The translations under genes and the position numbers were made by a program. A DNA stretch of 64,000 nucleotides from JAJRXG01 sp964640065 (GTDB taxonomy: Bacteria > Bacteroidota > Bacteroidia > Chitinophagales > Saprospiraceae): contig CAZXIE010000002.1 of NCBI GenBank assembly GCA_964640065.1, positions 1 to 64,000 on the forward strand. Direction: 5' to 3'. Of the stretch, positions 16,450-24,865 are shown piece after piece. The notes under the pieces were generated by a model. It was not told where the DNA came from, made no database searches, and saw only the letters and a program-made list of their open reading frames with translations. The stretch's first letter is position 1, and each line of letters begins with the position of its first letter.

Positions 16450-18264
16450 ATGGCGTATGTAGTATCCGCACGTAAGTATCGACCTCAGAGATTTGAAGAG
16501 GTCGTCGGCCAAGAACATGTGACTTCTACTATCAAGAATGCACTTCTTCATGATAAGCTTGCGCATGCCTTTTTGTTCTGTGGTCCGAGGGGCGTAGGTA
16601 AGACAACCTGTGCTCGTCTTCTGGCCAAGGTGATCAATATGCCTGATCCCAAAGCAGCTATCCAAGATGGAAGTTACGCTGACAGTGACATAGACATCTC
16701 ACTTAATATCGTCGAGCTTGATGCCGCCTCTAACAACTCTGTAGAGAATATCCGCACACTCATAGAGCAGGTTAGGTTTCAGCCACAGCAGGGCGCTTAT
16801 AAGGTCTTCATCATAGATGAGGTACACATGTTGTCTCAGGCCGCATTTAACGCCTTTCTGAAGACTCTAGAAGAGCCCCCGCCATATGCCATATTTATAC
16901 TGGCCACGACTGAGCGTCATAAGATCCTACCTACGATCTTAAGTAGATGTCAGCTGTATGATTTTCGTCGTATACAAGTCGAGGATATCATTACCCAACT
17001 AGAAGAAATCGCTCAGAAAGAAGGGATAAAAACAGAACATGATGCTCTTTACATCATAGCTGAAAAAGCAGATGGCGCTATGCGGGATGCTTTGTCTATC
17101 TACGATCGGATAGCCAGCGCGAGCCCGGAGGGCATCACAACAAAGGCTGTAGTCGATAATCTCAATATCCTCGACTTTGATCACTTTTTTAAAGCTGTCG
17201 ATCTGATGATGAGTGAAGATGCGGCAGGGCTTTTACTCTTGATGGACGAGGTACTCAAAAGTGGTTTTGAAGGTGACACTTTCGTAAATGGTCTAGCAAG
17301 ACATCTCAGATATCTCCTGTACGCAAAGCAGAGTCCTACACAGACAATGCTGCAGATGAGTGACCAACTCAAAGAGAAATATATCACCCAATCCGAAGCG
17401 GTAGGTTATGGTACGATCATAACAGCATTAGACCTAGCTAATGAAGCCGATCTCTCATATCCCAAAGCAAAGGACAAACGCTTACACATAGAAGTCTCTC
17501 TTCTAAAGATGTGCTATGCTGGAAGGAAAGTGATGATAGAGCAACAACCATCTTCATCTCAATCCGCTGAAAAAAAAACGGCTGACACAACTGAAGTAGT
17601 AGCTCAAGAAATTAAAGCGAAGCCTTCAGCTTCTCCTATACCGGCGCCTACTCCTGTCCAAAAAGTGACTCCAGAGATCACGGAAGAAAAAATTGCAACG
17701 CCTGCTCAAGCAGCAATGCCAAATCCAGCAGTTGTAGATGTCGTAGAGAATGAAGGTGTCGCAGAATCCTCTTCAGCGACGACTGTAACATCAGCAACTA
17801 ATAACATCGTCAACACACCGACCCTCTCAAGTGTAGAAGATCTTCTTAAAGATGCCGAAGCTAAGTTGGCACAAGATGAAGACACCATCATAGAGGTCAA
17901 CCTAGAAGATGTAGAACGCATCTGGTCCGACTACGTCAGTAGATGCGAATCCCCAACTACATCTAGCATCTTAAAAAATGTAATTAAAAAGATAGAAGCT
18001 GAAGAAGTACTCATCTATGTACCAACTAATATAGCTCGTGAAGAAATACAACAAGAAACAGATCTCTATACAGAACTTAGAGAGCACTTTAAAAAACCAG
18101 GACTCAACATTATCACTCAAGTAGACAGAGAGCACTTTCCAGATCTACTAGACACCAATAACAAGAAGCTGGTTACCCCAAAAGAGAAGTACGATCACCT
18201 CAAGGCGATCAATCCTCTCATAGAAGACTTAATAGAAAAACTCGATCTCAAACTCGATGAATAA
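16450..18264 (+). CDS. dnaX: DNA polymerase III subunit gamma/tau
   Basis: A 604-residue clamp-loader ATPase. AAA+ motifs are clear: Walker A GPRGVGKTT (45-53), Walker B FIIDEVHML, sensor 1 ILATTERHKILPTILSRC with the SRC arginine finger. The usual zinc module (four cysteines between Walker A and B) is missing: residues 62-86 hold no cysteine. Domain III ends near residue 350, followed by a Ser/Pro/Ala-rich linker and a tau-type C-terminal domain. An A9 run at codons 374-377 sits at that junction and could make a short gamma form. It is divergent from the polysaccharide operon and followed 9 nt later by a peroxiredoxin-like gene. Confidence 0.96.
   Translation: MAYVVSARKYRPQRFEEVVGQEHVTSTIKNALLHDKLAHAFLFCGPRGVGKTTCARLLAKVINMPDPKAAIQDGSYADSDIDISLNIVELDAASNNSVENIRTLIEQVRFQPQQGAYKVFIIDEVHMLSQAAFNAFLKTLEEPPPYAIFILATTERHKILPTILSRCQLYDFRRIQVEDIITQLEEIAQKEGIKTEHDALYIIAEKADGAMRDALSIYDRIASASPEGITTKAVVDNLNILDFDHFFKAVDLMMSEDAAGLLLLMDEVLKSGFEGDTFVNGLARHLRYLLYAKQSPTQTMLQMSDQLKEKYITQSEAVGYGTIITALDLANEADLSYPKAKDKRLHIEVSLLKMCYAGRKVMIEQQPSSSQSAEKKTADTTEVVAQEIKAKPSASPIPAPTPVQKVTPEITEEKIATPAQAAMPNPAVVDVVENEGVAESSSATTVTSATNNIVNTPTLSSVEDLLKDAEAKLAQDEDTIIEVNLEDVERIWSDYVSRCESPTTSSILKNVIKKIEAEEVLIYVPTNIAREEIQQETDLYTELREHFKKPGLNIITQVDREHFPDLLDTNNKKLVTPKEKYDHLKAINPLIEDLIEKLDLKLDE
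17277..17290 (-). repeat. GNRA mini-hairpin element (A-T pair, GAAA loop)
   Basis: Minus strand reads CATTTACGAAAGTG. Inside dnaX; the coding strand encodes T-F-V-N. Confidence 0.8.
17570..17578 (+). promoter_or_regulatory. A9 slippage/frameshift candidate in dnaX
   Basis: Nine adenines at the junction of the ATPase core and tau-specific region. A -1 shift (or one extra A in the mRNA) reads K-N-G then TGA, giving 378 residues; a +1 shift (or one A lost) ends at TAG after 382 residues. E. coli dnaX uses -1 ribosomal frameshifting and Thermus uses slippage on an A9 run to make gamma; use here is inferred. Confidence 0.55.
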
Positions 18265-18273
18265 AATAGAAAT

Positions 18274-18828
18274 ATGTCTTTGACAGAATCCAACATGCTT
18301 GCCTTAGGAACCAAGGCTCCTAATTTTCATCTTAGAGATACTGTGAGTGATAACTACTACTCTCTAGATGATTTACAATCTGATGTTGCTACCGTTATCA
18401 TGTTCATCTGTAACCACTGTCCTTTTGTAATCCATGTGAATCCAGAGATTGTAAAAATTGCAAATGAATATAAAAGTAAGGGTGTCTCTTTCATCGCCAT
18501 CAGTTCAAATGATGTCGAGAATTATCCCGAAGATGCACCAGACAAGATGAGCATCGTAGCTAAGGTTTTAAAATTTCCCTTTCCATATCTATATGATAAA
18601 AGACAAGAAGTCGCCAAGGCTTATGCTGCGGCTTGTACTCCAGACTTTTATGTGTTCGATGGTGATCAACAACTTTCTTACCGAGGCAGACTAGATGAGT
18701 CAAGACCTGGTAATAGTATACCTCTATCAGGTACAGACCTAAGAGCGGCCATCGATGCAACTATAGCGGGACAAACTATCGAAGCACAGTATCCTAGCGC
18801 TGGGTGTAATATCAAGTGGAAGCTCTAG
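18274..18828 (+). CDS. Thioredoxin-family protein, peroxiredoxin (AhpC/TSA)-like
   Basis: A 184-residue redoxin-fold protein with CNHCP (C46, C49) in VIMFICNHCPFVIHVNPEIVKIA, a motif of the PRX-like thioredoxin-family group widespread in bacteria. It has FIAISSNDVENYPEDAP and a C-terminal CNIKWK. No signal peptide is visible, so it is probably cytosolic and acts in thiol-dependent reduction of peroxides or disulfides; the exact partner is unknown. It starts 9 nt after dnaX and may share its transcript. Confidence 0.88.
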   Translation: MSLTESNMLALGTKAPNFHLRDTVSDNYYSLDDLQSDVATVIMFICNHCPFVIHVNPEIVKIANEYKSKGVSFIAISSNDVENYPEDAPDKMSIVAKVLKFPFPYLYDKRQEVAKAYAAACTPDFYVFDGDQQLSYRGRLDESRPGNSIPLSGTDLRAAIDATIAGQTIEAQYPSAGCNIKWKL

Positions 18829-18887
18829 ACGGTTATGAAAGTCGTACAGACTTACTTACCTTACTAATCGACTAAATCGCTCTTATT

Positions 18888-21080
18888 ATGTATAAGTATC
18901 TCTGTGCACTTTGTGCACTAGTATTACTTTCTGCTTGTGCAACACAACAAAATGTATCAACCACATCAACACCTCTTTCGGAGGCAAGCACTACACATCT
19001 TACTCCCAACCTGAGTCCACCTGCTGAACGCTCAATCATAGATGAGATAGCTCCACAGAAAATCAAACCTTCAACCGAAGAAGTAACAAAAATCCTCTGG
19101 GATAAATGGGGTGTACCACACATATATGCAAAGAACAATGATGAACTCTTTTATGCCTTCGGTTGGTCGCAGATGCATAATCATGGGAATACAATACTGA
19201 AGCTATATGCCAAGTCCAGAGGACGAGCAGCAGAGTATTGGGGAGAGGAGTTTCTCCAAAATGATATGATGGTACATGCCTTAGGCTTTCCAGACTTATC
19301 TATCGATTGGTACAACCAGCAAACGCCTGAGTTCAAAAGTTATATAGATCAATTTGCTCAAGGACTAAATGACTATGCGACGGCCTATCCCAATACCGTA
19401 GAAGACAAGAACAACATCGTTCTCCCCATCCAAAGTGAAGACATCCTTCGGCATGCCATCTTTGTCTTATATAGTCGGTTTATAGGTGGTGGAGATCTTC
19501 AAAGTGTTCCTGCGTGGGAAGAACGCGGATCTAATACTTACGCCATAGGACCAAGCCGCAGTGCTAGCGGCAACGCGATGTTAGTCATGAATCCACATCT
19601 ACCTTGGTTTGATGAGTGGCTCTTCTATGAAGGCCACTTCAATGCTCCAGGAGTACATACCTATGGCGCAACACTTGTGGGTCTTCCTACACTCGGTATC
19701 GCATTCAACGAACACCTCGGATGGAGTCACACGAACAATACCATAGACAATGCTGACAGGTTTGAGCTCACACTGAAAGATGGAGGTTATGTCGTAGATG
19801 GTGAGGTGAGACAATTTGAAGTAAGTAAGATGTCGATCAAAGTCAAAGGAGAGGATGGAAAGGTCTCTGTGAGAGATGTACCTAGATTAGTTGCTCCAGA
19901 TTTTGGTCCTGTGCTTGCACAAAATGGAGATAAAGCACTCACCCTAAAGATGCCTGGATTTGATCGGCCATATGGCATCGTGCAGTGGTGGAAGATGTCT
20001 CAGGCTAAGAATCTTGAAGAGTTTCAAGCAGCACTCAAAGATGTGCAGATCGGGTTTTTTAATATCATGTATGCCGACAAAGAAGGAAACATCTTCTACA
20101 TGTTCAATGGACAAGTACCCAAGCGACAAGTCGGAGGATGGGACGAATGGAGTGGCGTTATCGATGGTAGTAAGTCAGAGCATATTTGGACCGATATTCA
20201 TACTTATGAAGAACTCCCCAAAGTGACTAATCCGGAATCTGGATATCTCCAAAACGCTAACGATCCGCCATGGACTTCAACCTTCCCGATGAAGCTTGAT
20301 CCTGATGACTACCCAGGATACATGTCTCCTGTCATCATGGGATTCAGACCACAGCGTGCTGTACGGATGGTCGAAGGAGATGAGTCGATCACTTTCGATG
20401 AACTTGTTGATTTTAAGATGTCTACTCGTATCGAAATGGCTGACAGACTCTTAGATGATCTTCAGAAAGCAGTCGATGCTCATGGAACAGAGAAGAGCAG
20501 ACGAGCAATGGAAGTCCTAAACTCCTGGGATAGACATGCCAATGCCGACAGTAAAGGCATGGCTGTCTTTTATTCATGGGCAGCAGCCTTTGGCCCTTGG
20601 GAAAGAGAGAACTATGCAACTGATTGGTCACTAGATGATGCTTGGCATACGCCTGACGGCATATCTAACCCGGAGAGAGCTGTGCAAATACTAGATGGCG
20701 TCGTCGATCAATTTGATAATGCTGGAGCACCACTCAATATACCATGGGGCTTTGTGTATCGCATCAAGTATGGCGAACACGATCTGCCTGGTAACGGCGC
20801 AGCCGGATTTGTAGGCATCTTCCGAGTCGCTTGGTCCAATGGACCAGAGGCCGACGGTCGGCAATTCATCACTGGGGGTGACACCTGGCAAAGTGTTATA
20901 GAGTTTGGTGATAAGGTCCGAGCTAAAGTTCTGATGAGTTATGGTAATAGCACCCAGAAAGGCTCACCAAACTATGGTGATCAGCTAGAGCTATTTGCTA
21001 AGAAGGAACTTCGAGAGTGTACATTCTATAAGGAGGATGTTGAAAGGGTGACCGTGAGGACGGAGGTTATAAAGCCCTAA
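18888..21080 (+). CDS. Penicillin acylase-family lipoprotein (Ntn hydrolase)
   Basis: A 730-residue member of the penicillin/AHL acylase family. A lipobox ends the signal sequence (LCALVLLSAC, C17), so it is exported. The propeptide A-subunit precedes the autocatalytic nucleophile, best placed at S215 in WEERGSNTYAIGP. Downstream are family landmarks MLVMNPHLPW, HTNNTIDNADRFEL and NANDPPW. Members hydrolyse amide bonds of acyl-homoserine lactones, penicillins or other N-acyl compounds; substrate cannot be assigned. It stands alone between dnaX's partner and the convergent ribA group. Confidence 0.9.
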   Translation: MYKYLCALCALVLLSACATQQNVSTTSTPLSEASTTHLTPNLSPPAERSIIDEIAPQKIKPSTEEVTKILWDKWGVPHIYAKNNDELFYAFGWSQMHNHGNTILKLYAKSRGRAAEYWGEEFLQNDMMVHALGFPDLSIDWYNQQTPEFKSYIDQFAQGLNDYATAYPNTVEDKNNIVLPIQSEDILRHAIFVLYSRFIGGGDLQSVPAWEERGSNTYAIGPSRSASGNAMLVMNPHLPWFDEWLFYEGHFNAPGVHTYGATLVGLPTLGIAFNEHLGWSHTNNTIDNADRFELTLKDGGYVVDGEVRQFEVSKMSIKVKGEDGKVSVRDVPRLVAPDFGPVLAQNGDKALTLKMPGFDRPYGIVQWWKMSQAKNLEEFQAALKDVQIGFFNIMYADKEGNIFYMFNGQVPKRQVGGWDEWSGVIDGSKSEHIWTDIHTYEELPKVTNPESGYLQNANDPPWTSTFPMKLDPDDYPGYMSPVIMGFRPQRAVRMVEGDESITFDELVDFKMSTRIEMADRLLDDLQKAVDAHGTEKSRRAMEVLNSWDRHANADSKGMAVFYSWAAAFGPWERENYATDWSLDDAWHTPDGISNPERAVQILDGVVDQFDNAGAPLNIPWGFVYRIKYGEHDLPGNGAAGFVGIFRVAWSNGPEADGRQFITGGDTWQSVIEFGDKVRAKVLMSYGNSTQKGSPNYGDQLELFAKKELRECTFYKEDVERVTVRTEVIKP

Positions 21081-21084
21081 AAAA

Positions 21085-21249
21085 CTAGTAGAAGTAGGGT
21101 CGGAAATAATCGACTATAGCTATTCGATATTTGATGGCAAGTATGACGAAGGCTATCAAAAACCCAACGATGATCCTCTTTGAGTTGGTAGAGATGAGTC
21201 TGGTTCTCTCGCGACGGTTCTTGTAGCGCCTTTTATTAGAATATGACAT
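21085..21249 (-). CDS. Small basic membrane protein coupled to ribA
   Basis: A 54-residue protein: a basic N-terminus (MSYSNKRRYKNRRERTR), one hydrophobic helix (RIIVGFLIAFVILAIKY) and an aromatic C-terminal tail (DYFRPYFY). Its ATG overlaps the ribA stop as TAATG, and ribA overlaps rsgA the same way, so it is very likely translated. It is too short for many gene finders. Function is unknown; the positive-inside rule puts the N-terminus in the cytoplasm. Confidence 0.6.
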   Translation of the reverse strand: MSYSNKRRYKNRRERTRLISTNSKRIIVGFLIAFVILAIKYRIAIVDYFRPYFY

Positions 21250-21857
21250 TAGGCGTTTTCTTTATCTGAAAGAAGATGACCCATCATGTCTTTTTTGGTC
21301 TTGAGATATCCCTCACTTTCTGTTGTAGGTTGTATGATCAAGGGTACTCTTCCGATGACTTCTATACCACTCTCGGAGAGACCTGATAGTTTGTCTGGGT
21401 TATTAGTGATCAGACGAACTTGCTTTATGTTAAGCGACTGAAGGATAGATCCAGCGATATCATACTTTCTATAATCTGAAGCTAGACCTAGAGCTTCGTT
21501 GGCTTGGATGGTATCCAAGCCTTTCTCTTGATGTCGATATGCTTTTAGCTTATTGATGATGCCTATGCCACGGCCTTCTTGTCTGAGGTATATAAGTATC
21601 CCTTTGTGAGCAGCTAGGTACTCCATGCTTTTATGCAGCTGTTCTCCACAATCACATTTTTTACTGTGGAATATATCCCCAGTTATACACTCCGAATGAA
21701 TTCTTACGTACACGGGCTGTGTTGGATCCATATCTGGGTGGCGCAGTACGATATGTGGGGTATAATCCCCAGAGTCATCGCTGTGAGCTGCAATAACGAA
21801 TGTGCCCCACTCTGTCGGTAATACTGCCTCCGCTTGTTGTTTCGCCTTTTGTGCCAT
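21249..21857 (-). CDS. ribA: GTP cyclohydrolase II
   Basis: A 202-residue stand-alone GTP cyclohydrolase II, the first step of riboflavin synthesis. The zinc ligands are C57, C68 and C70 in HSECITGDIFHSKKCDCGEQL, and the catalytic/GTP-binding segment YLRQEGRGIGIINKLKAY follows. The DHBP-synthase half found in fused RibBA is absent, and no other rib gene is in the window. It overlaps rsgA by one base upstream and a 54-residue membrane protein downstream, both as TAATG, pointing to translational coupling. Confidence 0.95.
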   Translation of the reverse strand: MAQKAKQQAEAVLPTEWGTFVIAAHSDDSGDYTPHIVLRHPDMDPTQPVYVRIHSECITGDIFHSKKCDCGEQLHKSMEYLAAHKGILIYLRQEGRGIGIINKLKAYRHQEKGLDTIQANEALGLASDYRKYDIAGSILQSLNIKQVRLITNNPDKLSGLSESGIEVIGRVPLIIQPTTESEGYLKTKKDMMGHLLSDKENA

Positions 21858-22804
21858 TAATAGTCTTTAATGCGCTCCCAGTAATTTTGGTTCTCTACTT
21901 CATCTAGAAGTTGCAGATAGTTAGCATATCTCAACTCGCTGATCTCCCCATTTTCAATGGCCGTTTTAACGGTACAAGATGGTTCGTTACGATGAGTGCA
22001 GTCGCTATATTTACAACCTTTAGATACTGTAAATATCTCCCTAAAGTTATGCGCTATATCCATCACTTCAAGGTGATTAAAGCTTAAAGTCTTAATCCCC
22101 GGAGTGTCGATGATGGACCCTCCTTGTTGGAGTGGGTACATCTCTGCAAAAGTAGTAGTATGCTGGCCTTTACCTGAGTAATCAGATAATTCCATCGTTT
22201 TGATATTGGCACCTGTACAAAGTCGATTGATAATGGAAGACTTGCCCACACCGGACTGGCCGCTGATTAATGTCTTTTTGTCTTTTATGACGTCCATGAT
22301 CTGGTCAAATCCACGATCTTCATTTACGGAAGTGAGAAACACTTGATAGTCGATGTTTTCATATATCTCCTTGAGATACCTATAGACATTCATGTGTCCA
22401 GGGTCGTAGAGATCAGCCTTGTTGAAGATGATATGGACAGGGATATTATAGGGCTCTGTCATGAGCAAAAACCGATCGATAAATCCTTGCTTGAGCTTTG
22501 GCTCTACGACTGTAATAATCAAAATCGCTTGGTCTATATTGGCAGCGAGAAGGTGCAAAAAGTGCTTCTTCCTTGGCGACTGACGCACCACATAATTCGT
22601 CCTCTCTTCTATCTCTTCGATGATGGCAACTCCATCCTCTCCAAGAGTATATGACACATGGTCTCCGACAGCGACCGGATTCGTCAATTTAAAACCTTTG
22701 AGCTTAAACTTACCTCGAATCACAGCGGTGTAAATTTCGCGTGACTCAGTGTTCATGAGTGTATAAAATTTGCCAGTAGACTTTGTTACTAATCCTCGAT
22801 GCAT
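21857..22804 (-). CDS. rsgA: Ribosome small-subunit-dependent GTPase RsgA
   Basis: A 315-residue circularly permuted GTPase that checks late 30S assembly. An OB-fold N-terminus (residues 1-70) is followed by the permuted G motifs: FNKADL (G4, near 127), TSVNEDRG (G5), then the P-loop GQSGVGKSS (182-190) and DTPGIK (G3). The C-terminal zinc domain shows CKYSDCTHRNEPSC. The stop overlaps the ribA start as TAATG. A dispersed hairpin element lies exactly in the G5 region (encodes T-S-V-N). Confidence 0.96.
   Translation of the reverse strand: MHRGLVTKSTGKFYTLMNTESREIYTAVIRGKFKLKGFKLTNPVAVGDHVSYTLGEDGVAIIEEIEERTNYVVRQSPRKKHFLHLLAANIDQAILIITVVEPKLKQGFIDRFLLMTEPYNIPVHIIFNKADLYDPGHMNVYRYLKEIYENIDYQVFLTSVNEDRGFDQIMDVIKDKKTLISGQSGVGKSSIINRLCTGANIKTMELSDYSGKGQHTTTFAEMYPLQQGGSIIDTPGIKTLSFNHLEVMDIAHNFREIFTVSKGCKYSDCTHRNEPSCTVKTAIENGEISELRYANYLQLLDEVENQNYWERIKDY
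22321..22334 (+). repeat. GNRA mini-hairpin element (A-T pair, GGAA loop)
   Basis: CATTTACGGAAGTG. Inside rsgA on its template strand; coding strand encodes T-S-V-N. Confidence 0.8.
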
Positions 22805-22815
22805 ATAGGATCTTA

Positions 22816-23544
22816 TCAGGTCAGTATCTTATCTGCCCACACTTTGTAAAAGGTAAGTAGGGCATCCGGATCTTGTTCGAGTATCGTACCCAATATAACT
22901 ACATCCGCGCCGCACTCTCTAGCATCTATAAGTGCATCTGGAGAAGTGATACCTCCGCCAACAATCAATGGGATAGACAGTACTTTTTTGACCTCTTGGA
23001 TCAGATCAGTTTGAACTGGTTGATTAGCTCCACTTCCTGCTTCTAGATAGATGCACTTCATACCAAGTAGCTCACCTGCTAAGGCGGTATCTGCAGCTAA
23101 TGGTGCAAGGTGCGATGGGATCGGTACTGTATTAGTGACATAAGAAGTGGTAGAAACCTTTCCTCCATCGATGAGTACATACCCCATCGGTATAATTTCT
23201 AATTGACTTTTCTTGAGTACTCGAGCCGACTCGACGTGCTTGCCTATAAGATACTCGGCATTTCTTCCTGATATCAGACTAGGAAGTAAAAGGCCATCAG
23301 CATGCTTACTTATTTGTAGTGCATTGCCTGGAAATAATAAAACGGGTGCATCGGTGCGGGCTTTGATACGGAGCACAAGCTGATCGATGGCTGTATCTCG
23401 ACTTGTGCTACCTCCCACTAAGATGAGATCAGCAAGACCAAGTGATAGGTGATCTAAAAGAACCTCAAGTTGTAGATCATCATGGTGATCGGGATCTATT
23501 AAGACTCCAAGTTTAGGGCTTCCTGCAAATAGTGATGGCACCAT
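22816..23544 (-). CDS. Geranylgeranylglyceryl/heptaprenylglyceryl phosphate synthase family protein
   Basis: A 242-residue TIM-barrel prenyltransferase of the GGGPS/PcrB family. The N-terminal LIDPDHH (Mg/substrate site), LILVGGSTS, LLFPGNALQIS, YLEAGSGANQPV and IVGGGITSPDAL (phosphate site) are all visible. Members join a polyprenyl diphosphate to glycerol-1-phosphate, the ether-lipid step of archaea; homologues are known in Bacteroidota with an unclear physiological role. No glycerol-1-phosphate dehydrogenase is in the window. It precedes rsgA by 11 nt and probably leads that operon. Confidence 0.9.
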   Translation of the reverse strand: MVPSLFAGSPKLGVLIDPDHHDDLQLEVLLDHLSLGLADLILVGGSTSRDTAIDQLVLRIKARTDAPVLLFPGNALQISKHADGLLLPSLISGRNAEYLIGKHVESARVLKKSQLEIIPMGYVLIDGGKVSTTSYVTNTVPIPSHLAPLAADTALAGELLGMKCIYLEAGSGANQPVQTDLIQEVKKVLSIPLIVGGGITSPDALIDARECGADVVILGTILEQDPDALLTFYKVWADKILT

Positions 23545-23581
23545 GTCTCTTCAAACATAAGCCTATTATTTTACGGCTCAA

Positions 23582-23617
23582 CAATAAAAAAGGGGAGTGC
23601 TCCTTTAAGCATCCCCC
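23582..23617 (-). terminator. Rho-independent terminator or attenuator
   Basis: On the minus strand GGGGGATGCT pairs with AGCACTCCCC (one A-C mismatch and one G-U) around a 6-nt loop and is followed by TTTTTTATT. It is 40-70 nt upstream of the GGGPS-like start, so it either ends a short upstream RNA or attenuates the operon. Confidence 0.6.
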
Positions 23618-23672
23618 ATCGTCGTATGAAAAACTAAAAATATTCAGTTAGTTATGTCTCAGGCTTGGTTGG

Positions 23673-23741
23673 TTACAGTCTTACCATAGAGTCATAGATC
23701 CTTTTTCCGATCCATGACAAACGCCTTGATATGCCTTTCAT
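23673..23741 (-). CDS. Possible 22-residue basic peptide
   Basis: A short frame with ATG at 23741 encodes a basic, amphipathic peptide beginning MKGISRRLSWIGKRIYDS and ending MVRL. It lies between a TAACTTTG box about 33 nt upstream and a terminator-like hairpin downstream, so the stretch could be one small gene, or a small RNA in which the frame is accidental. No family is recognised. Confidence 0.35.
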   Translation of the reverse strand: MKGISRRLSWIGKRIYDSMVRL

Positions 23742-23773
23742 TAATCTAATGATTTTAGGGTGTTGTTATAGTA

Positions 23774-23781
23774 CAAAGTTA
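23774..23781 (-). promoter_or_regulatory. Bacteroidota -7 box (TAACTTTG)
   Basis: Fits TAnnTTTG on the minus strand, about 33 nt before the 22-codon frame. No clear -33 TTG is present at the expected spacing. Confidence 0.35.
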
Positions 23782-23923
23782 ATAGAGAGAAATCTCTCAT
23801 GCATACTTCTATATTATCTTTATATACAACTATATTATCCTATATCGGTAGATATACTATATTTTTGTGTCAGTATAGATGTAATATTGTTCTTAATCAA
23901 CGAATTTTAATTGGTTATACAAC

Positions 23924-24820
23924 ATGATAGCGGAAGAAGAATTCTCAAGAAATCCACAGAAACCCACATTAGAAAGAATAGATAGTGGCTTTGGCAAATC
24001 GCTTACTTTCAACGCTTTTAGCGAAAGCTCTTCTAATACAAAGGCTATCTGGCATTATCACCCTGAGGTAGAGCTTGTATATGTGGACCAAGGTCAGGGT
24101 AAGCGGCATATCGGACACCATATTTCTTATTACACAGATGGAGACTTGGTGCTCATCGGGTCTATGGTGCCACACTTTGGTTATACCGATAGACTTACTG
24201 ATCACTCTAGAGAACACGTGATACAGTTTTTACCAGAAGTTATATCAAAGGGTTTGGGTTTTTTGCCAGAATTCGAGGATATAACGCGGCTTCTAGCTAG
24301 TGCACAGCACGGCTTGACCTTTACCGGATTCACCAAAAACAAAGTAGGTAGAATCACAGATGCTATGATAGTTCAAGATTCTTTTGAGCGGCTACTATCG
24401 CTGGTGTCCATCTTGAAGGTCCTTGCATCTTCGGAAGAATATCAGATACTCAATGTATCCAAAATCACTGTGCAAGCAAGTCTACAAGATCATGTCAAGA
24501 TCGAAGTTGTTTTCAACTATGTGATGGAGCATTTCAGAAGAGAGATATCTTTAAAAGAGGTGAGCACTTTCGTAAATATGACAGTTTCATCATTCTGTAG
24601 ATACTTCAAGAAACAAACGGGTAAAACCTTCACCTCCTTCGTTAATGAGGTACGCATCACACATGCTTGTAAGTTGCTTTCTGAGACCAGCAGGCAGATC
24701 TCCGACATCTGTTTTGATTGTGGATATAACAACTTCGCTCACTTCAATAAGCAGTTCAAAAAAATCACTGAGCTTAATCCGAGTCAGTATAGATCGTCCT
24801 TCAGACCAGTGATCGGTTAA
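23924..24820 (+). CDS. AraC-family transcriptional regulator
   Basis: A 298-residue regulator. The N-terminal half is a cupin-type sensing domain (IWHYHPEVELVYVDQGQGKRHIG, GDLVLIGSMVPH), typical of sugar- or metabolite-responsive AraC proteins. The C-terminal about 100 residues form the double helix-turn-helix DNA-binding domain (ISLKEVSTFVNMTVSSFCRYFKK, then ISDICFDCGYNNFAHFNKQFKK). The target is unknown; it could control the tandem PBP genes 45 nt downstream or an unlinked locus. A long AT-rich upstream region with a TATTTTTG box precedes it. Confidence 0.93.
   Translation: MIAEEEFSRNPQKPTLERIDSGFGKSLTFNAFSESSSNTKAIWHYHPEVELVYVDQGQGKRHIGHHISYYTDGDLVLIGSMVPHFGYTDRLTDHSREHVIQFLPEVISKGLGFLPEFEDITRLLASAQHGLTFTGFTKNKVGRITDAMIVQDSFERLLSLVSILKVLASSEEYQILNVSKITVQASLQDHVKIEVVFNYVMEHFRREISLKEVSTFVNMTVSSFCRYFKKQTGKTFTSFVNEVRITHACKLLSETSRQISDICFDCGYNNFAHFNKQFKKITELNPSQYRSSFRPVIG
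24565..24578 (-). repeat. GNRA mini-hairpin element (A-T pair, GAAA loop)
   Basis: Minus strand reads TATTTACGAAAGTG. Inside the first helix-turn-helix of the AraC-type gene; coding strand encodes T-F-V-N. Confidence 0.8.
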
Positions 24821-24865
24821 GTAACCACATACTATCAAGGGCCCTGCCATAGTTAACTATGCGTG

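Larger units (their letters stand above)
23545..23923. other. Intergenic region with a possible short leftward transcript
   Basis: Between the GGGPS-like gene and the AraC-type regulator. It holds, on the minus strand, a TAACTTTG box, a 22-codon frame and a terminator-like hairpin in that order, each listed separately. A GAGAGA-AA-TCTCTC inverted repeat (23785-23798) lies just upstream of the box. On the plus strand TATTTTTG at 23860-23867 could be the -7 box for the AraC-type gene. Confidence 0.5.
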
